Shown piece by piece: positions 1-5,226 of a stretch of 5,810 nucleotides of DNA (its first letter is position 1; each line of letters opens with the position of its first letter). The notes below the pieces were generated by a model that was given only the letters and a program-made list of their open reading frames with translations, was not told the DNA's origin and searched no databases. Both the position numbers and the translations under genes were made by a program. This DNA is from DATELY01 sp040513115 (lineage in GTDB: Bacteria; Pseudomonadota; Gammaproteobacteria; Steroidobacterales; Steroidobacteraceae): assembly GCA_040513115.1 (NCBI GenBank), contig JBEVDW010000384.1, positions 1-5,810 of the forward strand. The letters are read 5' to 3'.

Positions 1-1
1 C

Positions 2-394
2 ATGTTCATCAACTATGCGCATCGCTGGGACGTCGACGAAGGTGAGTTGGGTCAACGGCGGGCGCGACTGTTCCACGACGAGCCCTTGCTGCACGCGCGA
101 TATCTCGCGAAGTCGAAGCACTGGGAGGTGGCGATGGCACAGCTCATCGCTGCGGACCTGCGTACGGATCCCAATCGTGATCTATTCGCCAACGTGATCG
201 CTGGTGCGGCTGTGTCTGCATTTGCGGCGGCGTGGCGCGTTCGCGTCGCGGATGAGAAGCGAACGTTGGCGGAGTGCGTGACCACCGCGCTCGATCAGCT
301 GGAAAGCATCGGTGCATTCTTCCATTCGCCGCCCGCTCGCGCGGGCCGATCCAAGGCCGCAACGCGGGTCACCAAAGCGCGCAACAAGTCCTGA
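2..394 (+). CDS. TetR/AcrR-family transcriptional regulator, C-terminal fragment (5' end outside window)
   Basis: The 130 visible residues look like the C-terminal ligand-binding half of a TetR-family repressor. The run RARLFHDEPLLHARYLAKS, then a helix (HWEVAMAQLIAADL), a D-P-x-R-D-L-F turn and an Ala-rich helix (residues about 63-78) match the pattern of the MftR/acyl-CoA-type C-terminal domain: short basic helix, 'aRyl', 'W..al..aia.R...DP..D.f..l.a.a...a...a'. The N-terminal helix-turn-helix is not present. A TetR protein is usually about 190-220 residues, so some 60-90 residues probably lie upstream of the window and the ATG at 2 is probably an internal Met. The C-terminus is a basic tail (residues about 110-130). 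The stop is 26 nt before the AveC-like gene on the same strand, so the two are likely co-transcribed and this regulator may control that gene. The ligand is unknown. The family call rests on pattern recognition only. Confidence 0.72.
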   Translation: MFINYAHRWDVDEGELGQRRARLFHDEPLLHARYLAKSKHWEVAMAQLIAADLRTDPNRDLFANVIAGAAVSAFAAAWRVRVADEKRTLAECVTTALDQLESIGAFFHSPPARAGRSKAATRVTKARNKS

Positions 395-408
395 CGCATT
401 GAGCATTC

Positions 409-415
409 GGAGAAG
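409..415 (+). promoter_or_regulatory. Ribosome binding site of the AveC-like gene
   Basis: GGAGAAG lies 5 nt before the ATG at 421 (8 nt from the GGAG core), a near-ideal Shine-Dalgarno. It is the strongest such site in the window together with that of purF, and it fixes the start at 421. It lies in the 26-nt gap after the TetR stop, where no separate promoter is visible. Confidence 0.7.
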
Positions 416-420
416 TTGAC

Positions 421-1431
421 ATGAAGACAGCCGTAGCAGATGCCGGTTACCTCGCCGCCGAGAAACATGCCGCCGAACGACTTGCGTCGACTGCGACGAG
501 AGATCGCACTGGCGGTGTCGTGGCGTGGGGCATCTGGGGCGTCATCTGGACCGCCATCGCAGTTAATGCCTGGATTCGCTGGATCACATCCGACACGCTC
601 TTTGGTCCGGCGCCGATCATGCCGGGCGACACGATAGAGCCAGGACGCCTGATTGCATTGCGTGTGCTCGAAGTCGTAAGCACGCTCGTGGTGCTGCAGT
701 GTGCCTGGCAGTGCGCGTTGAAGCCGTGGCTGCGCGAGCGCAAGTTCGGCCTGGACGGCATGTTGCTCTTGGGCGGCGTCGTCGGCTTCAGCGCCGACAG
801 TCTGCTGAATCTGCACGAGCTGCTGTTTGCCTTCAATGCCCACAGCGTGAATCTCGGCGTGTGGACCTCGTTCATGCCGTTCTACACGAGCGGGCCTGCG
901 CGCTATGCCGAGTCGCTGTTGTGGGGCTTCCCCATGTATGTCTACTTCGGTATCACCGCCAGCCTCGTGGGGTGTGCCATCGTGTCGAAGCTACGTCGGA
1001 GTTATCCGGGCATCAGCAACGCAGCGGCGCTGGCGGTCGCCTATGTCGCGTTCGTCGTGGGTGACTTCCTGCTCGAGAACACGATCATTCGCCTGACCGA
1101 TGCCTACATGTACACGAAGACCTACGCGCCGCTGACGGTGTTCGCCGGTTCGATCTACCAGTTTCCGTTCTACGAAAGCCTCTTCTCCGCCGGTGTGAGC
1201 CTCGGATTCACGCTCATCCGCCTGAGTGCGATGGATCATCCCGACGGCTTGTCCATCGTCGAGCGTGGCATCCATCGAGTCAGCCCGCGATACCAGATGC
1301 CGCTGCGGACGCTTGCCGTGGTGGGGGCCTGCGGCGCCCTGTTCATCATCGTCTACCACTTGCCCTTCAACTGGCTGGGGGCGATCGGCCAGTCGGTCAT
1401 TCAGCCGCCGTCGTACATGCTGCCGGGGTGA
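421..1431 (+). CDS. AveC-family ('spirocyclase AveC-like') polytopic membrane protein
   Basis: This is a 336-residue membrane protein. After a polar N-terminus of about 32 residues there are about seven hydrophobic stretches, at roughly 33-52, 78-100, 112-130, 168-189, 200-218, 248-267 and 297-313. The layout resembles AveC-like proteins: an early W-I-R-W-I-T segment (51-56), a loop rich in Pro, a 'KPWLRERKFGLDGMLLL' stretch (101-117), 'DSLLN' (126-130), 'FAFNAHSVNLGVW' (136-148) and a conserved-looking 'GDFLLEN' (214-220). AveC itself acts in avermectin biosynthesis in Streptomyces, at the spiroketal-forming and dehydrating step. Homologues in mycobacteria and proteobacteria have no settled function, so no reaction is claimed here. 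Polar residues inside or next to membrane segments (D126, N130, H132, E133, H141, N144, D215, E219) are candidate functional positions by inference. The gene follows a TetR-type regulator by 26 nt, with a strong ribosome binding site. It is not part of the usual accD neighbourhood. A generic membrane protein is the alternative. Confidence 0.72.
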   Translation: MKTAVADAGYLAAEKHAAERLASTATRDRTGGVVAWGIWGVIWTAIAVNAWIRWITSDTLFGPAPIMPGDTIEPGRLIALRVLEVVSTLVVLQCAWQCALKPWLRERKFGLDGMLLLGGVVGFSADSLLNLHELLFAFNAHSVNLGVWTSFMPFYTSGPARYAESLLWGFPMYVYFGITASLVGCAIVSKLRRSYPGISNAAALAVAYVAFVVGDFLLENTIIRLTDAYMYTKTYAPLTVFAGSIYQFPFYESLFSAGVSLGFTLIRLSAMDHPDGLSIVERGIHRVSPRYQMPLRTLAVVGACGALFIIVYHLPFNWLGAIGQSVIQPPSYMLPG

Positions 1432-1436
1432 GAGGA

Positions 1437-1536
1437 GGCTGGTGGGTCGGCTGGCCAACGGGTCGGCTGGCCAGAGGGATCGTTGAGCATCGTCGTGTTC
1501 TGGCCAACGGACCCGTTGGCGAGCAAGCCAACCAGC
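1437..1536 (+). repeat. Cluster of direct and inverted repeats between the AveC-like gene and accD
   Basis: This is non-coding spacer. The 14-mer GGGTCGGCTGGCCA occurs twice in tandem (1444-1457 and 1460-1473, period 16). CTGGCCAACGG occurs at 1451-1461 and again at 1500-1510. GCCAACGGGTC (1454-1464) is an exact 11-bp inverted repeat of GACCCGTTGGC (1510-1520). The latter segment can also fold back locally, GCCAACGG (1503-1510) with CCGTTGGC (1513-1520), or forward, GTTGGC (1515-1520) with GCCAAC (1527-1532). An outer pair, GCTGGT (1438-1443) with ACCAGC (1531-1536), could close the whole region. No T-run follows, so it is not a classical intrinsic terminator. It may be a dispersed palindromic (REP-like) element, an RNA leader with exclusive folds, or a scar of rearrangement. 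The repeats themselves are certain; the role is unknown. Confidence 0.75.
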
Positions 1537-1547
1537 GGCTCCGGGAC

Positions 1548-1576
1548 TTGCCGCCCCCCAGCCGATGCGTTTAGAT
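1548..1576 (+). promoter_or_regulatory. Possible sigma-70 promoter of accD
   Basis: TTGCCG (1548-1553, 4 of 6 to the -35 consensus) and TTAGAT (1571-1576, 3 of 6 to the -10) are separated by 17 bp. Transcription would start near 1583, leaving a leader of about 25 nt before the ATG at 1608. The match is modest, but the position is right, and a start at 1575 would fall inside the -10 box. Confidence 0.3.
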
Positions 1577-1607
1577 GCCGCCCCCGAGTGTTTGCATCGA
1601 GCATCCC

Positions 1608-2486
1608 ATGACCTGGTTCGAGAAGATCATCCCCTCCCGCATCAAGACCGAGCGCCGGACGCGTTCCGTGCCGGAAGGGTTGTGGATGAAGTGCAGCGCG
1701 TGCGACGCCGTACTGTACCGGGCCGAGCTCGAGCGCAATCTCCACGTCTGCCCGAAGTGCTCGCATCACATGCGCATCCGGGCGCGCGATCGGCTCGAAC
1801 GCTTTCTGGACATCGATAGCTACACGGAGCTGGCCGTCAACATCGAGCCGGAAGACCCGCTCAAGTTTCGCGATACGAAGAAGTATCGCGACCGCCTCGT
1901 TCAATCGCAGAAGGCCACCGGCGAGAAGGACGCGCTGATTGTTCTTGCCGGGACGCTGCAGGGCATTGACGTCGTCGCTGCCGCGTTCGACTTCGAGTTC
2001 ATGGGAGGTTCCATGGGCTCTGTGGTTGGAGAGCGCTTCGTGCGTGCGGTCGAGCACTGCCTCGAGCATCGCAAGCCGCTCGTGTGTTTTACTGCCAGCG
2101 GCGGTGCGCGTATGCAGGAAGCATTGCTGTCGTTGCTGCAGATGGCGAAAACGAGTGCCGCGCTCGCGCGCATGTCGCAAGCCAAATTGCCGTTCATCTC
2201 TGTGATGACCGATCCGACGACGGGCGGCGTATCGGCGAGCCTCGCAATGCTCGGCGATGTGAATATCGGCGAGCCGAAGGCATTGATCGGTTTTGCGGGC
2301 CAGCGCGTCATCCAGCAAACCGTGCGTGAGACGTTGCCCGAAGGGTTCCAGCGCAGCGAATTCCTGCTCGAGCATGGTGCGCTCGACATGATCGTCGATC
2401 GTCGCGACATGCGCGATCGAGTTGGGGGCCTGCTGACGATCTTTACCCATCGTCCAGCGCCGCAGGCGGACACGAGGGTTGCGTGA
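1608..2486 (+). CDS. accD: Acetyl-CoA carboxylase carboxyltransferase subunit beta (AccD)
   Basis: AccD pairs with AccA to form the carboxyltransferase of acetyl-CoA carboxylase, moving CO2 from carboxybiotin on AccB to acetyl-CoA to give malonyl-CoA for fatty acid synthesis. The 292-residue product is close to E. coli AccD (304) along its whole length. An N-terminal zinc ribbon is intact (Cys29, Cys32, Cys48, Cys51; 'LYRAELERN' between the pairs). The crotonase-type carboxyltransferase core shows 'FMGGSMGSVVG' (131-141), 'ASGGARMQEA' (163-172), 'DPTTGGVSAS' and 'EPKALIGFAG'. The C-terminus is shorter than in E. coli. The start at 1608 (MTWFEKI) fits the E. coli start MSWIERI. An in-frame ATG at 1575 would add 11 residues without family support and overlaps the possible -10 box. 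The Shine-Dalgarno is weak (GAG at 1599-1601). folC follows after 87 nt. Confidence 0.97.
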   Translation: MTWFEKIIPSRIKTERRTRSVPEGLWMKCSACDAVLYRAELERNLHVCPKCSHHMRIRARDRLERFLDIDSYTELAVNIEPEDPLKFRDTKKYRDRLVQSQKATGEKDALIVLAGTLQGIDVVAAAFDFEFMGGSMGSVVGERFVRAVEHCLEHRKPLVCFTASGGARMQEALLSLLQMAKTSAALARMSQAKLPFISVMTDPTTGGVSASLAMLGDVNIGEPKALIGFAGQRVIQQTVRETLPEGFQRSEFLLEHGALDMIVDRRDMRDRVGGLLTIFTHRPAPQADTRVA

Positions 2487-2516
2487 GGTTTGGGGCGGAT
2501 GAAGGGTTTAGGCCCT

Positions 2517-2535
2517 AGGGTCTGATCAGAACCCT
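2517..2535 (+). repeat. Near-perfect palindrome between accD and folC
   Basis: The 19 bp AGGGTCTGATCAGAACCCT contain an exact 10-bp palindrome (TCTGATCAGA, 2521-2530). It is extended by AGGG and CCCT arms, with one extra A on the right side. As RNA it could form a 7-bp stem with one bulge and a GATC loop. An alternative left arm, AGGGTT (2504-2509), can pair with AACCCT (2530-2535), and CCCTAGGG (2513-2520) is another small palindrome. No T-run follows. It may be an operator, an mRNA processing or stability structure, or chance. No folC promoter is evident in the 87-nt spacer. Confidence 0.5.
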
Positions 2536-2573
2536 CCTTGCCCAGCGCCCTCCGTGCCCAGGGCCTTCCCACC

Positions 2574-3854
2574 ATGAACCGCGATTCGTTAGCCGACTGG
2601 CTCGCCTGGCAGGAGTCGCTGCACTGGCGTTCGATCGATCTCGGCCTCACGCGTCTGCTGCGGGTCTACGAGCGTCTAGCATTGCCCGCGTTCAAATTTC
2701 CCGTCGTCACGGTGGGCGGTACGAACGGCAAGGGCTCGTGTGTGGCAATGCTCGCGAGCATTCTTCGTGCGGGCGGCTATCGCGTCGGTACGTTCACGTC
2801 GCCCCATCTGTTGCGCTACAACGAGCGCATACAGATCGACGGCCGTGAGATTTCCGATGCTTCGCTGATCGCGGCATTCGAGCGCATCGAGGCGGTGCGT
2901 GGCGAGGAATCGCTCACCTATTTCGAGTTCAACACGCTCGCGGCGCTGCTGATCTTCGATACCGCGGGTCTCGATGCCGCCGTGCTGGAGGTGGGCATGG
3001 GCGGTCGATTGGATACCGTCAACCTCGTCGATGCCGACGTTGCGCTCATCACTTCCATCGGCCTCGATCACTGTGAATATCTCGGCACGGACCTGGAATC
3101 CATCGGCCGCGAGAAGGCCGGCATATTCCGTCCGCATCAAGTGGCGATCTATGGCTCGCGTGCGATGCCGCGTTCGATCGCCGATACTGCGGGCCAGAGC
3201 GGCGCGGAGTTGCGGCGTCTGGGTGTCCAGTTCGATTACTCACGTGAGGACGACGCGTGGCACTGGCGCGGATTTGCCAGTGAGCGCTGCTCGCTACCGG
3301 TGCCCGGATTGATCGGCGATGTGCAGTTCGACAACGCTGCCGCCGTGCTTGCCGTTCTCGAAGCGTTGCAGCGACGGTTGCCGTTGACGGCAGATGCCAT
3401 CGCCAACGGCTTGCGTGCCGTGCAGCTGCCCGGTCGCTTTCAAGTTCAGCACCTGCAGAAGGTCACGTGGATCTTCGATGTCGCCCACAACCCGGCAGCA
3501 GCCGAAACGCTGGCTGCACGGTTGGCAGCGCCGAGCGCTGGCCGCACGATCGCCGTGTGCGGCATCGTGGGCGACAAAGACATCGAGGGTGTCGTGCGCA
3601 TCCTCACTGCGCATGTTCAACACTGGATCGTCGCGGGATTGAATTCGCCTCGCGCCTTGACTGCCGCAGAGCTCGCGCGGCGTATTGCGAGCGTCGGAGC
3701 AGCAGTCGCCGGAACGGCATCCACAGTCGCGGAGGCCTGCGAGCTGGCGCGTTCAGAGGCTCGGCCGGGCGACCGCGTGATCGTGTTCGGCTCGTTTTCG
3801 ACGGTGGGACCGGCCTTGGAGTGGATAGAGAAGGCATTCAACACTGGGCATTGA
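2574..3854 (+). CDS. folC: Bifunctional dihydrofolate synthase / folylpolyglutamate synthase (FolC)
   Basis: FolC joins L-glutamate to dihydropteroate to make dihydrofolate, then adds further glutamates to tetrahydrofolates, using ATP, in the cytoplasm. The 426-residue product matches E. coli FolC (422) in length and motifs. It has the P-loop GTNGKGS (49-55), 'TSPHL' (75-79), 'NERI' (83-86), 'LTYFEFNT' (114-121), 'EVGMGGRLDTVN' (139-150), 'SIGLDH' (161-166) and 'IGREKAGIFR' (177-186, whose Lys181 corresponds to the lysine reported as carbamylated in Mur-type ligases and FolC). Further on come 'LPGRFQV', 'IFDVAHNP', 'GDKDI' and the terminal 'VFGSFSTV'. All key residues are in place. An in-frame TTG at 2538 would add 12 residues not expected in the family, so the ATG at 2574 is preferred. 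Only a weak AGGG (2560-2563) stands in front. Folates from this enzyme feed the purine pathway that purF starts downstream. Confidence 0.96.
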   Translation: MNRDSLADWLAWQESLHWRSIDLGLTRLLRVYERLALPAFKFPVVTVGGTNGKGSCVAMLASILRAGGYRVGTFTSPHLLRYNERIQIDGREISDASLIAAFERIEAVRGEESLTYFEFNTLAALLIFDTAGLDAAVLEVGMGGRLDTVNLVDADVALITSIGLDHCEYLGTDLESIGREKAGIFRPHQVAIYGSRAMPRSIADTAGQSGAELRRLGVQFDYSREDDAWHWRGFASERCSLPVPGLIGDVQFDNAAAVLAVLEALQRRLPLTADAIANGLRAVQLPGRFQVQHLQKVTWIFDVAHNPAAAETLAARLAAPSAGRTIAVCGIVGDKDIEGVVRILTAHVQHWIVAGLNSPRALTAAELARRIASVGAAVAGTASTVAEACELARSEARPGDRVIVFGSFSTVGPALEWIEKAFNTGH

Positions 3855-3902
3855 TCGTGCGCCGATGAACTCGCGCCAATGCCGCCGCTCAGCGCAACCT
3901 CC

Positions 3903-3908
3903 TATACT
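3903..3908 (+). promoter_or_regulatory. Possible -10 box just before the dedD-like gene
   Basis: TATACT (5 of 6 to TATAAT) ends 6 nt before the GTG at 3915. No acceptable -35 hexamer is seen 16-18 bp upstream. If active, transcription would begin at about the first base of the GTG, which would make a leaderless message. This part of the spacer also has no purine-rich Shine-Dalgarno. It could be a chance match. Confidence 0.33.
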
Positions 3909-3914
3909 TCGCCC

Positions 3915-4574
3915 GTGGAAAGACAAGTCAAAGAACGGTTGATCGGGGCTGCGGTACTGGTTGCCATCGCGGTCATTCTGATTCCCGAGCTGCTGTCCGG
4001 CCCCGGCACGGAGCACAGACCGCCGGCTGCTACGCCAACTCGCAACGAGCAGGGCATCAAGACTTACCAATTCGATTTGAATCAACCCCGCTCGAGCGGC
4101 CAGTTCACGGCAGCACCGCCGCCTGAACTATCGACGCCGCAACCCGAGCCGGAAAAAGAGTCAGAAGCAAAACCCGCCGCCGAAGTGACGGCCGCTACTC
4201 CACCTCCCGTCACCCCGGAGCCTGAGCGCGAAGCGGTGCCGCCGGCAGAAGAGCAACCGCGCCCACAGCCGTCGCCAGAGAAAGCGCCAGCGCCCAATCC
4301 GCCGCCTGCACCCGCCCAAAGATCCTCTGCAGCCAGCACACCCGGCTGGGCGGTCCAGTTGGGCAGCTTCGCTGACGCGGAGCGCGCCAGTCATCTCGTC
4401 GAACGGTTGCGCGCTGCGGGTCACAACGCCTATCTGGTTCCGCTGCGTCGGGCAGACGGCAAGACACTGCAGCGCGTGCGCATTGGCCCGTATGGCGAGC
4501 GCGCTCAAGCCGAGGCTGCCCTCAAGCGCGTCGCCGGCGAAGCGAAGGGTGCTGCGGTGGTTTCGCAGCCCTGA
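3915..4574 (+). CDS. dedD: SPOR-domain cell-division protein, DedD-like
   Basis: This 219-residue protein has a single membrane anchor. A short basic N-terminus (MERQVKER) precedes a hydrophobic segment at about 9-27 (LIGAAVLVAIAVILIPELL). A Pro/Glu/Ala-rich periplasmic linker follows (about 55-140). The C-terminal SPOR domain (about 145-219) has WAVQLGSF, 'ASHLVERLRAAGHNAYLV' and 'RVRIGPYGERAQAEAAL'. SPOR domains bind septal peptidoglycan whose glycan strands lack stem peptides, so the protein probably gathers at the division site. The position between folC and cvpA is that of E. coli dedD (220 residues). The start is uncertain: an ATG at 3879 would add 12 residues (MPPLSATSYTSP). The GTG at 3915 gives an N-terminus like those of family members (short basic stretch then the 'RLIGAAVLVA' anchor) and is preferred. 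Neither start has a convincing Shine-Dalgarno. The Pro-rich linker has strongly biased composition and should be poorly conserved. Confidence 0.88.
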   Translation: MERQVKERLIGAAVLVAIAVILIPELLSGPGTEHRPPAATPTRNEQGIKTYQFDLNQPRSSGQFTAAPPPELSTPQPEPEKESEAKPAAEVTAATPPPVTPEPEREAVPPAEEQPRPQPSPEKAPAPNPPPAPAQRSSAASTPGWAVQLGSFADAERASHLVERLRAAGHNAYLVPLRRADGKTLQRVRIGPYGERAQAEAALKRVAGEAKGAAVVSQP

Positions 4575-4582
4575 CAAGCACT

Positions 4583-4596
4583 CGCGGTGGCCCGCG
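4583..4596 (+). other. Small GC hairpin after the dedD-like gene
   Basis: CGCGG (4583-4587) and CCGCG (4592-4596) form a 5-bp stem with a TGGC loop, 9 nt after the dedD stop. No T-run follows, so termination is doubtful. It may only protect the 3' end of the message, or be a chance feature of GC-rich DNA. Confidence 0.3.
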
Positions 4597-4637
4597 TCAA
4601 TGATGCAGGTGCCGGTCTAAGACTTTCCCTGGTGCAG

Positions 4638-4667
4638 TGCGCAGTCGGGGAGAGCGGCTGGTAGAAT
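4638..4667 (+). promoter_or_regulatory. Probable promoter of cvpA-purF
   Basis: TAGAAT (4662-4667) is a good -10 box, followed by the G+C-rich stretch CCGCGCCC. The -35 is poor: TGCGCA (4638-4643, 3 of 6) at 18 bp is the best candidate. Transcription would start near 4674, giving a leader of about 40 nt before the ATG at 4714. It lies in a 139-nt gap, the largest inside the conserved block, which fits a separate start for cvpA-purF. In E. coli the purF operon is repressed by PurR; I see no clear PurR-like palindrome here. Confidence 0.45.
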
Positions 4668-4713
4668 CCGCGCCCACTCAAGCCTGCTTAAGGGCGAACT
4701 CAATCGTGACTGC

Positions 4714-5223
4714 ATGAACGCTGCCGATTACCTGATTCTCGGCGTGCTCGTCTTTTCGATGGTGATCGGCATGCTGCGCGGTTTCCTGCGCGAGGCCGTG
4801 GCCCTCATCGCATGGCTATGCGGCTTATGGCTGGCCTGGCGCTACGCACCGCTCCTCGAGCCCTATCTGGGCGGTTTACTCGAACGCGAGCCGATTCAGA
4901 CCTGGGCCGCTCGCGCCATCATTCTCTTCGGCGTGCTGATCCTCGGTTGGCTGGTGTCCAGTGTGCTGGCGTACGCGCTGCATCATTCCAATTTGAGCAT
5001 CATGGTCGACCGCTTGCTCGGTATGCTGTTCGGTGTGCTGCGTGGCGCGGTTGCGGTTGCGGTCTTCGTGATCCTGGCGCAACTCGTGCGGCTCGATCAG
5101 GTGCACTGGTGGCAACGCTCGCGGTTGTTGCCGTACGCCGTTGAATTCGCGGGCTGGATCCGCAATTTCGCAGAGACCGGGCTGGATGTCGTGGATGCGG
5201 ATCGTAAGTCGGTGAGGGCCTGA
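4714..5223 (+). CDS. cvpA: CvpA family inner-membrane protein
   Basis: This 169-residue protein (E. coli CvpA has 162) has four hydrophobic segments at about 4-22, 27-46, 64-88 and 101-124. The family signature 'GMLRGFLREAVAL' follows the first segment (residues 19-31), and 'DRLLGMLFGVLRG' (99-111) leads into the fourth. The C-terminal 45 residues are mostly soluble, with an aromatic cluster (HWWQRS) after the last segment. CvpA was named for colicin V production in E. coli and later linked to envelope integrity under bile-salt stress; its molecular role is unsettled. It sits directly before purF, as in E. coli: 3 nt separate the two genes, and the purF ribosome binding site lies inside the cvpA reading frame. 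The ATG at 4714 is supported by alignment to the family. Its own Shine-Dalgarno is weak (GTGA at 4706-4709). Confidence 0.94.
   Translation: MNAADYLILGVLVFSMVIGMLRGFLREAVALIAWLCGLWLAWRYAPLLEPYLGGLLEREPIQTWAARAIILFGVLILGWLVSSVLAYALHHSNLSIMVDRLLGMLFGVLRGAVAVAVFVILAQLVRLDQVHWWQRSRLLPYAVEFAGWIRNFAETGLDVVDADRKSVRA
5211..5218 (+). promoter_or_regulatory. Ribosome binding site of purF, inside cvpA
   Basis: GGTGAGGG ends 8 nt before the purF ATG at 5227 and lies within the last codons of cvpA. Ribosomes finishing cvpA at 5221-5223 would cover the site, so translational coupling is likely. Confidence 0.6.
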
Positions 5224-5226
5224 CAC

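Noticed and set aside
295..843. 182-codon open frame on the - strand across the TetR end and the AveC-like gene
   Set aside because: It overlaps two better supported + strand genes, and its composition (Gln, Arg, His) is that of an out-of-frame reading.
1437..1536. CRISPR-like or insertion-sequence origin for the repeat cluster
   Set aside because: The direct repeat is 14 bp with a 2-bp gap and only two copies, so there is no repeat-spacer pattern. No transposase and no target-site duplication are visible.
1401..2450. 349-codon open frame on the - strand, longer than accD itself
   Set aside because: It lies opposite accD and the repeat spacer. Its sequence is low in hydrophobic order, rich in Arg/His/Leu and matches no family I recognise. 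It is the usual antisense shadow of a GC-rich gene.
1901..2650. 249-codon open frame on the - strand across accD and the folC start
   Set aside because: Antisense shadow with Ser/Arg/Pro-rich sequence and no recognisable domain; the + strand genes here are certain.
4082..4339. Gly/Ala/Ser-rich 85-codon frame on the - strand
   Set aside because: It mirrors the Pro-rich linker of the SPOR protein: Pro codons read backwards give Gly. No independent support.
4583..4596. Hairpin after dedD as an intrinsic terminator
   Set aside because: The stem is only 5 bp and no T-run follows. Kept only as a low-confidence structure.
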